Assembly: GCF_015624485.1 (NCBI RefSeq)
Contig: NZ_CP061378.1
Span: 1,860,001-1,924,000 of the forward strand
DNA: 64,000 nucleotides
From: Bradyrhizobium genosp. L
GTDB lineage: Bacteria > Pseudomonadota > Alphaproteobacteria > Rhizobiales > Xanthobacteraceae
Direction: 5' to 3'
Positions within the stretch are counted from its first letter, which is position 1. Each line of letters starts with the position of its first letter. A program made the position numbers and the translations under genes. This document shows, piece by piece, positions 10,601 through 18,522 of the stretch. The notes below the pieces were generated by a model, which ran no database searches, was not told the origin of the DNA, and saw only the letters and a program-made list of their open reading frames with translations.

Positions 10601-11144
10601 GCTCCGCCTCATGGCGGCGGGCATGCAGGCCGGCGACGCCGGCGGCATCTTCCAGCACGCGGCGGCGCTGCTCGGGTTTGGCCTGGATGATCTCGCCGAT
10701 CTTGCCCTGGTGGACGAGGGCCGGCGAGCGCGCGCCGGTGGCGGCATCGGCGAACAGGATCTGCACGTCGCGGGCGCGGACATCGCGGCCGTTGATGCGA
10801 TAGACCGAGCCGGCCTCGCGCTCGATGCGGCGGGAGATTTCGAGGAACTGGCTGTCATTCATCGCAGCCGGCGCCGTGCGATCGGCATTGTCGATCGTCA
10901 TCACCACTTCGGCGTGGTTGCGCGCCGGGCGGTTGCCGGAACCGGCGAAGATCACCGCATCCATGTCGGCCGCGCGCAGCGATTTGTGCGAGGTCTCGCC
11001 CATCGCCCAGCGCAGCGCTTCGACCAGGTTGGACTTGCCGCAGCCGTTCGGTCCGACGACACCGGTCAGGCCCGGTTCGATCATGAAGTCGGTGGGTTCA
11101 ACGAACGACTTGAAACCGTGGAGGCGGAGGCGCGTGAGCTTCAT
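7680..11144 (-). CDS. smc: Chromosome segregation SMC ATPase
   Basis: 1154 residues. N-terminal Walker A GPNGCGKSNLVEALRW near residue 33, two long coiled-coil arms rich in Glu, Ala and Arg, a hinge around 510-650, and the C-terminal head with ABC signature LSGGEQALTALAL and Walker B CVLDEVDAPLDD. I chose the ATG at 11144 (MKLTRLRLHGFKSF); a GTG two codons earlier is also possible. SMC with ScpA/B compacts and segregates the chromosome; scpAB are not in this window. Neighbouring dsbA-like and DciA-like genes are on the same strand. Confidence 0.97.
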   Translation of the reverse strand: MKLTRLRLHGFKSFVEPTDFMIEPGLTGVVGPNGCGKSNLVEALRWAMGETSHKSLRAADMDAVIFAGSGNRPARNHAEVVMTIDNADRTAPAAMNDSQFLEISRRIEREAGSVYRINGRDVRARDVQILFADAATGARSPALVHQGKIGEIIQAKPEQRRRVLEDAAGVAGLHARRHEAELRLRAAETNLTRVEDVIGQLTGQMEGLKKQARQAIRYREVAAKVRKSEAMLFHLRWIEANADVNDAAHTHDLAVREMAERTREQAESARIQAIRASELPALRDAEARAAAGLQRLTNARELLDREEQRAKERVGELDRRLTQFAQDIAREQQQTSDADVALLRLDTEDAELKEEIKTRVEKRSGVDERVAEAEGILAATESQFTSLTTQLADLTARRNQLETGVRTHRDRLARLDQEIASVQAEEEKLAQETGGLGDIDALAAAMEMAQQTLAESEAAVQASESHHAAARQTLESSRNPLAEAEKRVQRLETEARTISKLVNSETKNLWPPIIDGITVAKGYEKAIGAVLGDDLDAPVDPSAPMRWTNAGVAADDPSLPDGVERLADRVQAPPELARRLAQIGVVTKERGAALVSQLKTGQRLVSLEGDVWRWDGFVADAHAPTGAARRLAERARLVDIENDLEQARVDAAAKRQALETAEAELRSASAAEAASREAVRATRREAEAARERHAATEREINRHAARKSALTEAHSRVAADRAEAEAAHESAEAALAELPPSVETETQLAAVRAEIDNQRRAAAQVRAEAQALAREAELADRRVQAILAERSEWQTRKTSAASQVGTIEARIAEVSIEREELANAPEVFAEKRSALITEIEHAEGDRRIAADALATAEAAMAETDRLAKTSLEALSSSREATARAEERMEGTRRRLADIEREVHDMLEVEPNAVAAMAEIEPGAELPPVAQVEEELEKLRRDRERLGAVNLRAEEELKEVETQHTALTTERDDLVEAIKRLRQGIQSLNKEARERLLTSFETVNEHFKRLFTDLFGGGEAALHLIESEDPLEAGLEIIAKPPGKKPQTLSLLSGGEQALTALALIFAVFLTNPSPICVLDEVDAPLDDHNVERFCDLLHEMTGSTETRFIIITHNPITMARMNRLFGVTMAERGVSQLVSVDLQGAVDILDQNVA

Positions 11145-11459
11145 GTACACAAATCTCGCTTGGCCGGGCGCGAATCTCCCTGCCGTGACAATACCATGAT
11201 TGGCAATGTCGGTGTGGGTGTGAATAGCTGCGAGCAGCTTTCATGGAGCGCGACAATGGCGAGGCCGGCCCGCGAGGGCAACTGCTTGACGCAGCTTTTC
11301 CCAAGGGATTTGCAGAGGATTTGCAGCCTTGCGCGCTGTCGAAAGCGCGCGTGACGCGAATCAGGTTTTCAACAACCAAATAATGCGACGGCCGCGTACC
11401 GCAGTCGCAATTGATCCACAACTATCGTGCCTATCCGACGCTGGCGCACAAATATCTTC
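11145..11459. other. Gene-free stretch upstream of smc
   Basis: About 315 bases between the smc start and a family A repeat. It should contain the smc promoter. I see no credible ORF, RNA or strong inverted repeat; short ORFs here lack ribosome sites or family features. Confidence 0.5.
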
Positions 11460-11580
11460 GTCGTCCTGGCGAAAGCCAGGACCCATAACCACCGCGTTTG
11501 GTGATGTGCGGGAACGTGGCCCTAGCTTCGCGCAGCAATGATCAATTGGGGTAATGGGTCCGGGCTTTCGCCAGGACGAC
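11460..11580. repeat. Palindromic intergenic element, family A copy 4
   Basis: Ends GTCGTCCTGGCG / CGCCAGGACGAC, the same variant as copy 3. It lies between the smc promoter region and the stop of the DsbA-like gene. Confidence 0.85.
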
Positions 11581-11606
11581 ATCGAATTTGGTGCGTCTGT
11601 CGCAGA

Positions 11607-12290
11607 TCAGCTCTTCAGGAGCGGATCGATGTGCTTGCTGAATTCCTCGATCGAGGTCTCGCCCTTCAGCATCTCGCCATTGATGAAGAAGGTCGGCGTC
11701 GAGTTCACCTTCAGCACGTCGTTGGCGTATTTCTGGTCGGCGGCGATCTTGTCGAGCAGCTTCTGGTCCTTCAGGCAGTCTTCGACCTGCTGCTGGCTGA
11801 GGCCGGCCTGCTTGCCGATCCGCGTCAGCGTCTCGGTGGTGTTCTTCATCACCCAGTCGTTCTGCTGGCGGAACAACAGGTCGATCACGGCATAGAATTT
11901 CGGCGCGTCGTCCTTGGCGATGCAGCGCGCCAGCATCGAGCCGGCGGCGGCCTTGATGTCGAGCGGGAACTCGCGGAACACGTAGCGGACCTTGCCGGTG
12001 TCGATATAGGTCGACTTGATCTTCGGGAACACGGTCTCGTTGAAATTGGCGCAATGCGGGCAGGTCATCGAGGCGTATTCGGTGATGGTCACCTTGGCGT
12101 CCTGCGGGCCGAGCGCCATGTCGGGCAGCGACTGCGGCTTGGCCACGTCGGCGGCGCTCTGCGCGAATGCCTCCGTGATCAGGCGCAGCGGCGAGAGGCC
12201 GGCCAGAGCAGCAAGCCCGGTCAGCGAGAGAGCGGTGGTGAAAGCGCGGCGCGTGATGATCAAGGTCAGCTCCCGGATTGGCGCATTCAC
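11607..12290 (-). CDS. DsbA-like periplasmic thiol oxidoreductase
   Basis: 227 residues. An N-terminal export signal (RRAFTTALSLTGLAALAGL, possibly Tat type because of the RR pair) precedes the mature thioredoxin fold. The active site CPHC is at 77-80, and the cis-Pro loop NSTPTFFING lies near the C-terminus. The length and layout fit the DsbA/BdbD-like DSBA oxidoreductases that form or isomerise disulfides outside the cytoplasm. Lies between smc and the DciA-like gene on the same strand. No DsbB is nearby. Confidence 0.9.
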   Translation of the reverse strand: MNAPIRELTLIITRRAFTTALSLTGLAALAGLSPLRLITEAFAQSAADVAKPQSLPDMALGPQDAKVTITEYASMTCPHCANFNETVFPKIKSTYIDTGKVRYVFREFPLDIKAAAGSMLARCIAKDDAPKFYAVIDLLFRQQNDWVMKNTTETLTRIGKQAGLSQQQVEDCLKDQKLLDKIAADQKYANDVLKVNSTPTFFINGEMLKGETSIEEFSKHIDPLLKS

Positions 12291-12383
12291 GCCGGAATGA
12301 GGGGTCCCGAAAAGAAGCCTTCGCTAGCTTGAAACGACCATTGTGGCAATGCCGGGTTCCCGCTGCGGAGCCGGCGAAAAACG

Positions 12384-12863
12384 TCAATTTCGCTTGATCG
12401 TGGCGCCGAGCCGGGCCAGCGCCGCGCGCAGCGCATCATCCTCGACCGCTCCAAGGTTTTCGGCCTCCCGGGCCACCGCGCCTGCGTCCGGCGCGCGCGG
12501 CCGCAGCGGCCGGCCGCGGCGCGACAGCGGCGCCTGCCGGATGGTCAGCCGGCCGACCGCATGCCAGCCGAAAAACCGGTTCACCCGTTCCAGGATGACG
12601 TCCGAGGAATGCTGGATCTCCAGCGCCATCGGCCCCTCGACCCGCAACACCAGCGTCGCCGGCTCCTGCGGCTGCCCCTCCACCGGCCGCGGCCATTGCA
12701 TCTTCAACGGCTCGCAATAGGCCGCGATCCGCTCGCCCGCGATCTCGCTCCAGCGCGTCACCAGCTCACGCGCCGCAAAGCCCTGCTTGGCATAAGCGTC
12801 GGTGAAGACGTTGCTGAGCAGGATGGAAAGGGGCTTTGCGCTGACCGGGCCGGGTTTGGACAT
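12384..12863 (-). CDS. DUF721 / DciA-like protein
   Basis: 159 residues. The N-terminal half matches the DUF721 layout (helical FTDAYAKQGFAARELVTRW, then SEIAGERIAAYCEP and the strand TLVLRVEGPMALEIQH). Members of this family include DciA, the helicase loader in many bacteria that lack DnaC. The C-terminal part is charged and low complexity. Upstream of the dsbA-like gene on the same strand and near mutY. A helicase-loading role is inferred from family only. Confidence 0.82.
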   Translation of the reverse strand: MSKPGPVSAKPLSILLSNVFTDAYAKQGFAARELVTRWSEIAGERIAAYCEPLKMQWPRPVEGQPQEPATLVLRVEGPMALEIQHSSDVILERVNRFFGWHAVGRLTIRQAPLSRRGRPLRPRAPDAGAVAREAENLGAVEDDALRAALARLGATIKRN

Positions 12864-12896
12864 CAGAGGTGCTTATAGCACGGATAGCGGCTGTGT

Positions 12897-13220
12897 TCAG
12901 GCCGCGGCGCGGGGCCGGATCGCTTTCAGGTCGCGGTCGATCTCGCGCCGCCGGTGCATCAGGTCAAAGTCCATCTGCAGTCCGAGAAAGAAGCCCTCCG
13001 AAACGCCAAAATAGCGTGCGAGCCGGAGATCGGTATCGGCGGTGATGTCGCGCTTGCCCAGCACGATCTCGTTGATGCGGCGTGGAGCGACATGAATGGC
13101 CCGCGCCAGGCCGTTCTGGCTGAGGCCCATTGGCTTCAGGAACTCTTCAAGCAGGATCTCTCCGGGATGCGGGTTGTGGAGTAACCCGCCTTTAGTCATG
13201 GTAGTCGACGATTTCGACAT
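12897..13220 (-). CDS. higA: HigA-type antitoxin, XRE family
   Basis: 107 residues. N-terminal [19 protein letters not shown] leads into an HTH ([20 protein letters not shown]) of the HigA/VapI type, followed by [24 protein letters not shown] chose the ATG at 13220, which overlaps the 3' end of the ancestral higB frame by 29 bases, the usual toxin-first arrangement. HigA normally neutralises HigB and represses the operon; the palindrome at 13482-13504 is the likely operator. The partner toxin is interrupted by an amber codon, so HigA may persist as a lone repressor. Confidence 0.88.
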   Translation of the reverse strand: MSKSSTTMTKGGLLHNPHPGEILLEEFLKPMGLSQNGLARAIHVAPRRINEIVLGKRDITADTDLRLARYFGVSEGFFLGLQMDFDLMHRRREIDRDLKAIRPRAAA

Positions 13221-13476
13221 GTGTCGGTCCTCCCTCATCCCAAACGAAACAAATGCGCCACTGATCATTGATCCGGATCGAATGCTATCCCGCCCGGTCT
13301 GCCTTCAATGCCTCAAGCCGGTTTCCCGGAGGTGCGCGCAGGTCGCTCAGCACCCGCGCCTGATTCAGAAGACGCAGTTTCCTGAGCGCAACGTTCTGGA
13401 TATCTGGCGGCAGTCTCTTGCTACGTCGCCCCGACCAGATCAATTCTGTCTCAGGATCGGCGAAGCTCTGGATCAT
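13192..13476 (-). pseudogene. higB: HigB-type toxin interrupted by an amber codon
   Basis: Starts at ATG 13476 (MIQSFADPETELIWSGRRSK) and reads RLPPDIQNVALRKLRLL and [15 protein letters not shown], classic HigB. Codon 64 is TAG (plus-strand CTA at 13285-13287). The same frame then continues without shift as [19 protein letters not shown] and ends EIVDYHD at a TAA (13192-13194), the full 94-residue toxin. A single CAG-to-TAG change would explain it, since Gln or a similar residue is common there. The truncated product lacks the [10 protein letters not shown] strand and the C-terminal His region needed for mRNA cleavage. Sequencing error is possible. Confidence 0.85.
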
Positions 13477-13481
13477 GCTTG

Positions 13482-13504
13482 ACTATAACGTGTTGCGTTA
13501 TAGT
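13482..13504. promoter_or_regulatory. Perfect palindrome upstream of higB, likely HigA operator
   Basis: Perfect 9-base arms ACTATAACG / CGTTATAGT separated by TGTTG. It ends 5 bases before the higB start codon on the minus strand and 45 bases before the mutY GTG on the plus strand. HigA proteins bind such palindromes at their own promoter. Its position could let HigA also affect mutY transcription; that is inference. Confidence 0.7.
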
Positions 13505-13549
13505 GCGCAATCGATCGGCATCTGAAGGTTCTGAGCCCTGAGGAGTACC

Positions 13550-14641
13550 GTGTCTCTCTCGCGTGTGACCAAGCAACAGACCTCCCAACGCGCCCCCGAC
13601 CGTCCCGCCCAACTGCTGGCCTGGTACGACCGGCACCGCCGGCGGCTGCCGTGGCGCGCGGCGGCGGGGGAACTGGCCGATCCGTACCGGGTGTGGCTGT
13701 CGGAGATCATGCTGCAGCAGACCACGGTGCGGGCAGTCGGGCCTTACTTCGAGAAATTCGTGACGCGCTGGCCGGACGTGTCGGCGCTCGGCCGCGCCGC
13801 GCTCGATGACGTCCTGCGGATGTGGGCCGGGCTCGGCTACTATTCGCGGGCGCGCAATCTGCATGCCTGCGCGGTGGCTGTGCTCAACGACCATGGTGGC
13901 GTCTTTCCCGACACTGAGGACGGCCTGCGTGCGTTGCCCGGCATCGGGCCCTACACGGCGGCGGCGATCGCCGCGATCGCGTTCGACCGCCGCACCATGC
14001 CGGTCGACGGCAATATCGAGCGCGTCGTCTCGCGGCTCTACGCGATCGAGGAGCCGCTGCCGAAAGCAAAGCCGCTGATCCAGCAGATGGCCGCGACGTT
14101 GCTCGGGACCTCTCGCGCCGGCGACAGCGCGCAGGCGCTGATGGATCTCGGCGCCACGATCTGCACGCCGAAGAAGCCGGCCTGCGCGCTGTGTCCGCTG
14201 AACGATGACTGCGCGGCGCGCACCCGTGGCGACCAGGAGACCTTCCCGCGCAAGGCGCCGAAGAAGAGCGGCACCTTGCGCCGCGGCGCGGCTTTCGTGG
14301 TGACGCGCGGCAGCGAATTGCTGGTGCGATCACGCGCCGAAAAGGGGCTGCTCGGCGGCATGACCGAGGTGCCGGGGTCGGAGTGGCTCGCGGGGCAGGA
14401 CGATGCGGCCGCGCTGGCGCAGGCACCCGCGCTCAAGGGTGGCACGCGCTGGCACCGCAAGGCCGGCGTCGTGACCCACGTCTTTACGCATTTCCCGCTG
14501 GAGCTCGTGGTCTATACGGCGAGCGTTCCGGCGCGCACGCACGCGCCCGACGGCATGCGCTGGGTGCCAATTGCGACGCTGGATGGCGAGGCGTTTCCGA
14601 ACGTGATGCGCAAGGTGATCGCGCACGGGCTCGACCTCTAG
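13550..14641 (+). CDS. mutY: A/G-specific adenine glycosylase
   Basis: 363 residues. Removes adenine paired with 8-oxoguanine. The catalytic Glu is in LSEIMLQQTTV, the helix-hairpin-helix is LPGIGPYTAAAIAAIAF, and the catalytic Asp is in PVDGNIERV. Four cluster cysteines lie in CTPKKPACALCPLNDDC (C-X6-C-X2-C-X5-C). A C-terminal NUDIX-like domain follows (LLGGMTEVPGSEW; HVFTHFPLEL). Starts at GTG 13550 after AGGAGT. Divergent from the higBA module and shares its upstream region with the HigA palindrome. Confidence 0.96.
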   Translation: MSLSRVTKQQTSQRAPDRPAQLLAWYDRHRRRLPWRAAAGELADPYRVWLSEIMLQQTTVRAVGPYFEKFVTRWPDVSALGRAALDDVLRMWAGLGYYSRARNLHACAVAVLNDHGGVFPDTEDGLRALPGIGPYTAAAIAAIAFDRRTMPVDGNIERVVSRLYAIEEPLPKAKPLIQQMAATLLGTSRAGDSAQALMDLGATICTPKKPACALCPLNDDCAARTRGDQETFPRKAPKKSGTLRRGAAFVVTRGSELLVRSRAEKGLLGGMTEVPGSEWLAGQDDAAALAQAPALKGGTRWHRKAGVVTHVFTHFPLELVVYTASVPARTHAPDGMRWVPIATLDGEAFPNVMRKVIAHGLDL

Positions 14642-14700
14642 CCTGCTGACACCACGCTGGCAGCAGCGCCCGGCTATGACTCGATCACACGGAGGCCGCC

Positions 14701-15120
14701 ATGATCGCAACCGCGCTCGACCACATCCCGATGCCGCCTGTCGCAAAACTGCTCGGCTGGCGCCTAGTCGAGGCCCGCCCGCAGGACGGCTGGATCAAGA
14801 TGGCCTTCGACGGCAAGCCGGAGTTCTGCAACCCGGCCGGCTTCATCCAGGGCGGCATGCTCTCGGCGATGCTCGACGACACGATGGGGCCGGCGGTGTT
14901 CGTGATGACCGAGGGCCGGCTCTTCACCACGACCATCACGATGACCGTGAATTTCCTGGCGCCGGCCAAGCCCGGCCCGATCACCGGCGAGGCGACGGTG
15001 ACGCAGCTCGGCAAGACCATCGCCTTCGTCGAAGGTCGCCTGACCGCCGAGGACGGCACACTGCTCGCGACGGCGACGAGCAGCATTCGGTTGGTGGAGG
15101 CGGCGCGGGCGTTGCGGTAG
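14701..15120 (+). CDS. PaaI-family hotdog thioesterase
   Basis: 139 residues with a single hotdog fold. GFIQGGMLSAMLDDTMGPAVF matches the catalytic helix of PaaI-type thioesterases, which hydrolyse acyl- or aryl-CoA. The C-terminal strand GEATVTQLGKTIAFVEGRL is also typical. GGAGG lies 8 bases before the ATG. It stands alone after mutY and before a family E repeat; the substrate is unknown. Confidence 0.88.
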   Translation: MIATALDHIPMPPVAKLLGWRLVEARPQDGWIKMAFDGKPEFCNPAGFIQGGMLSAMLDDTMGPAVFVMTEGRLFTTTITMTVNFLAPAKPGPITGEATVTQLGKTIAFVEGRLTAEDGTLLATATSSIRLVEAARALR

Positions 15121-15144
15121 AGCCACGTGCACCAAAGCCTGCGC

Positions 15145-15249
15145 CGTCATCCTGAGGTGCGAGCTCTTGCGAGCCTCGAAGGATCGACGGCCCCCAGCCG
15201 GGCCGTGCATGCTTCGAGACGTGCGTTCTGCGCTCCTCGGCATGACGGT
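15145..15249. repeat. Palindromic intergenic element, family E copy 1 (degenerate)
   Basis: Left arm CCGTCATCCTGAGGTGCGAG followed by CTCTTGCGAGCCTCGAAGGA. The right arm is decayed: it keeps CTTCGAGACGTGCGTTCTGC and GGCATGACGG, with several changes. The intact relative is at 40782-40885. It lies between the convergent thioesterase and flavin monooxygenase genes. Confidence 0.75.
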
Positions 15250-15266
15250 GATGGGCTCGCACCTGA

Positions 15267-16538
15267 TTAGGCCGCACCCGCCCGCTGCACGATCGGCGGC
15301 TTGGCATTCAACCCCTCGACCTGGAAACCGGCGACGCGCTTGTAGTTGGCGGCGATGTCTTCCAGCTCCTGCTGTGACAGCACGTCGGTGACGACGCCGA
15401 ATCCGTCAGGCGCGCGCTCCTCGACGAGCTGCATCACCTGCTCGGGGCCGTTGCGGCGGTTGAGCATCACGAGGTCCGTGGTCGCCGGGCGCCGCTCGGC
15501 CTCGTAGGCAAGCAGCGCGGCCTGCGTCACCCCGTGCGCCAAAATCTCCCGCGTCAGCACCCGCGCATCCAGGATCGCCTGCGAGGCGCCGTTGGAGCCG
15601 ATCGGGTACATCGGATGCGCGGCGTCGCCCATCAGCGTGACGCGGCCAAACGTCCATTGCGGGATCGGATCGCGGTCGACCAGCGGATATTCATAGGCGT
15701 GCGGGCAGTGCTTGATCAGGCCGGGCACATCGAGCCAGTCAAAATTCCAGCTCTCGAACCACGGCAGGAATTCGTCCAGCTTCGCGGTGCGGTTATAGTC
15801 CTCGCGGCGCCATTGATAGGTCGGCGGCATGCGGCGCTCGGCGACCCAGTTGATGTCAAATTTGCCATCGGCGCCGGCCTGTTTTGAGATCGGGTAGCAG
15901 ACGAATTTGAGGATCTCGTGGCCGGCCATGATCATGGTGCGGCCGGTGAGGAAGGCGCTGCCGCGCGTGATGCCGCGCCAGAGAATGCGGCCGTTCCAGA
16001 TCGGCGCACCCTCGTTCGGGTAGAGCTTTTCGCGGATCGCCGAATGGATGCCGTCGGCCGCGATCAGGACCGCGCCGCTATAGCTGCCCGCCGGCTTGCC
16101 GGTGGCGCGGTCGATGAAGTCGGCGCGAACGCCGTCCGCGGTCTCGGTCCAGCCGGTGAGGTGATGGCTGGTCAGGATGTTGTCGCGGCCCAGACGTTCG
16201 GTCGCGGCATCGAGCAGGATCTGCTGCAACCGGCCGCGGTGGATCGAGAATTGCGGCCATTTGTAGCCGGCCTCGAGCCCGCGCGGCTCCCTCCAGATCG
16301 GCTTGCCGTGCTTGGAGAAATAGGCGAGCTCGCTTGTGCGCACCGCCAGCGCGTCAAGCGCATCGTGCAGGCCGAGCTCGATCAATTCGCGCACCGCATG
16401 CGGCAGCACGTTGATGCCGACGCCGAGCGGCCGCAATTCGGGCACGCTCTCGAACACGCGGCAGGGAACGCCGATCTGGTGCAGGCTGAGCGCCAGCGTC
16501 AGTCCGCCGATGCCGCCGCCCGCGATAAGAACCGTCAT
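15267..16538 (-). CDS. FAD-dependent monooxygenase (aromatic hydroxylase type)
   Basis: 423 residues. N-terminal FAD motif VLIAGGGIGGLTLALSLHQ, a mid-protein DG motif (AVLIAADGIHSAIREKL) and the third FAD motif LMGDAAHPMYPIGSNGASQA are the hallmarks of salicylate-hydroxylase-like class A flavin monooxygenases. I chose the ATG at 16538 because the FAD strand starts there; a longer frame to 16592 adds an unrelated leader. Divergent from the glutathione transferase at 16723 with a 184-base gap. Substrate unknown. Confidence 0.88.
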   Translation of the reverse strand: MTVLIAGGGIGGLTLALSLHQIGVPCRVFESVPELRPLGVGINVLPHAVRELIELGLHDALDALAVRTSELAYFSKHGKPIWREPRGLEAGYKWPQFSIHRGRLQQILLDAATERLGRDNILTSHHLTGWTETADGVRADFIDRATGKPAGSYSGAVLIAADGIHSAIREKLYPNEGAPIWNGRILWRGITRGSAFLTGRTMIMAGHEILKFVCYPISKQAGADGKFDINWVAERRMPPTYQWRREDYNRTAKLDEFLPWFESWNFDWLDVPGLIKHCPHAYEYPLVDRDPIPQWTFGRVTLMGDAAHPMYPIGSNGASQAILDARVLTREILAHGVTQAALLAYEAERRPATTDLVMLNRRNGPEQVMQLVEERAPDGFGVVTDVLSQQELEDIAANYKRVAGFQVEGLNAKPPIVQRAGAA

Positions 16539-16722
16539 GACACATCCTCTCGATCGGCCATGGTCATGACACGACAGCGCCGGTGTGGGCAACCGCGAAG
16601 GCCTGGCGACATCGCCGGGGATGGACGGCGCAGGGGAGCGCCGCTAACGTCGGTCGCGTCAAACAAGAAGCCAGGGCCGGGTCCTGCACGGACCGACAAG
16701 GCCGTCAAACGAGGACATCGTC

Positions 16723-17343
16723 ATGCTCAAGCTCTATACTGCGCCGGGCACCTGCGCGCTCGCCTCCCACATCGCGCTCGCCGAGGCCGGCGCGCCCTAC
16801 ACGATCGAGCGGCTCGACTTCAAGGTAAACCAGCAGAACAGCCCCGAATATCTCAAGATCAACCCGAAGGGACGCGTGCCGACGCTGGTGACCGATCAGG
16901 GCGTGCTGACCGAGACGCCGGCGATGCTGGCCTACATCGCGCAGACCTTTCCGCAAGCGAAGCTCGCGCCGCTCGACGACGCCTTCGCGTTCGCAAAACT
17001 GCAATCCTTCAATTCCTATCTCTGTTCGACCGTGCATGTCTGTCACGCCCACAAGATGCGCGGCGCGCGCTGGGCGACGCAGGAGACCTCGTTCGCCGAC
17101 ATGAAGTCGATGATCCCGAAGACCATGGGCGCCTGCTTCAACCTGATCGAGCGCGACATGTTGAAAGGGCCGTGGGTGATGGGCGACGACTACACGGTCG
17201 GCGACGCCTATCTCTACACGCTGACGTTGTGGCTCGACGGCGACGGCGTCGACATCGCGACCCTGCCGAAGGTGAAGGCGCATCGCGCGGCGATGGAAAG
17301 CCGCCCGGCGGTGCAGAAGGTGCTTGCAGAGCAGAAGGCGTAA
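16723..17343 (+). CDS. Glutathione S-transferase family protein
   Basis: 206 residues. N-terminal thioredoxin-like domain KLYTAPGTCALASHIALAEA with Ser/Cys at the usual catalytic position of beta-class enzymes, then NPKGRVPTLVTDQGVLTETP (the glutathione-binding loop with cis-Pro) and an all-helical C-terminal domain with DDYTVGDAYLYTL. The family conjugates or reduces with glutathione. Divergent from a flavin monooxygenase, which hints at a shared role in aromatic or xenobiotic metabolism. Confidence 0.9.
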   Translation: MLKLYTAPGTCALASHIALAEAGAPYTIERLDFKVNQQNSPEYLKINPKGRVPTLVTDQGVLTETPAMLAYIAQTFPQAKLAPLDDAFAFAKLQSFNSYLCSTVHVCHAHKMRGARWATQETSFADMKSMIPKTMGACFNLIERDMLKGPWVMGDDYTVGDAYLYTLTLWLDGDGVDIATLPKVKAHRAAMESRPAVQKVLAEQKA

Positions 17344-17371
17344 GGCGCACAGCGTAAGTCAAACCCTCAAT

Positions 17372-17494
17372 GTCGTCCCGGCGAAGGCCGGGACCCATAA
17401 CCACGAGACTCCGTTGTGGCGCGACGCTGGAGCCACAGCTTTGTTCCCGCAATGCAGAGTGGTGGTTATGGGTCCCGGCCTTCGCCGGGACGAC
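17372..17494. repeat. Palindromic intergenic element, family A copy 5
   Basis: Ends GTCGTCCCGGCG / CGCCGGGACGAC about 120 bases apart with the CCCATAACC / GGTTATGGG blocks. It lies between the convergent glutathione transferase and LysR regulator genes. Confidence 0.85.
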
Positions 17495-17516
17495 GTGGAG
17501 AGAGTACGCGTCGAAC

Positions 17517-18431
17517 CTAAGCCTTCCGCTTCGCCAACTCCCGACCCGTGTCCAGCATCAGCCTGCGCAGCCAGATCGAGCCGGGGTCCATCTGGGCGCG
17601 TGTCGGATAGAACATGTGCTGCTCGTCGAGGCCGGGATCGAGCGGCGGGGTCACGGTGACCAGCGACAACTGCCTGGACAGCGCTGCGATCAGCCGGCGC
17701 GGCACGAAGGCTATGAGGTCGGTGCGCGCGGTGACGTGCAGCGCCTCGATATAGCCGGGCACCACCAGCGCGATCCGGCGCTCGATGCCCTTGCTGCGCA
17801 GCCAGGTGTCGATCAGATCCTCGTTCTGGCCGCGGATCACCACGGCGACGTGGCGCGCGGCGAGGAACGTCTCGCGCGTCTTCAGTTTGGCTCCCGCCGG
17901 ATGGCCGCGCCGCACCGCGAGCGCGTCGCTGTCGGTATACAGCAACTGGCGATGAAAGCCCTTGAAGGCGTTGCCGATCGAGATCACGAGGTCGATGGTG
18001 CGGGCGAACTCCGCCGTGAAGATCGCAGGCCCCCGCCACGGTACCACGTCGATGGTGACGTTCGGCGCGGCGAGCGTCACCTTTTCCATCAGCCGCGGCA
18101 TCAGCAGTTCGACCGCGAGATCCGGCATCATCAGCCGGAAGTGCCGGTCGCTGCGCGCGGCGTCGAAATCGTCAGGTACGAACAGCGCGCGCACCTGGTC
18201 GAGCGCCTGCGCCAGCGGTGCGCGCAAGGCAAGCGCCCGCGGCGTCAATTCCATCCGCGCGCCGTTGCGCACCAGCAGCGGATCGCCGACCAGGTCCCGC
18301 AGGCGCTGCAGTGCGTGGCTGGTCGCCGGCTGCGACAGACGCAGCCGCAATGCGGCGCGGCTGACATTGGCTTCCTTCAGCAGCGCGTCGAGCGCGACCA
18401 GCAGATTGAGATCGAGCGAACTGAAATTCAT
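17517..18431 (-). CDS. LysR-family transcriptional regulator
   Basis: 304 residues. The N-terminal winged HTH reads LDLNLLVALDALLKEANVSR, AALRLRLSQPATSHALQRLR and DPLLVRNGARMELT, the classical LysR signature. The rest is the substrate-binding effector domain (FRLMMPDLAVELLMPRL). I chose the ATG at 18431; longer frames run into the shadow of the neighbouring gene. It is divergent from the SnoaL-like gene at 18523 with a 91-base gap that is AT-rich (ATATATCATAG), so it probably regulates that gene and itself. Confidence 0.92.
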   Translation of the reverse strand: MNFSSLDLNLLVALDALLKEANVSRAALRLRLSQPATSHALQRLRDLVGDPLLVRNGARMELTPRALALRAPLAQALDQVRALFVPDDFDAARSDRHFRLMMPDLAVELLMPRLMEKVTLAAPNVTIDVVPWRGPAIFTAEFARTIDLVISIGNAFKGFHRQLLYTDSDALAVRRGHPAGAKLKTRETFLAARHVAVVIRGQNEDLIDTWLRSKGIERRIALVVPGYIEALHVTARTDLIAFVPRRLIAALSRQLSLVTVTPPLDPGLDEQHMFYPTRAQMDPGSIWLRRLMLDTGRELAKRKA

Positions 18432-18522
18432 GGAGCGAATATATATCATAGCAACTATCGATTGGAAGAATGGACGCCGGCGCGGCATGGATGGGATCGC
18501 CAACCATCGATGGAGACGTGCC

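Noticed and set aside
7518..11354. A 1278-residue plus-strand reading frame
   Set aside because: It is the antisense shadow of smc, which has clear catalytic motifs on the minus strand; high GC makes long antisense frames common.
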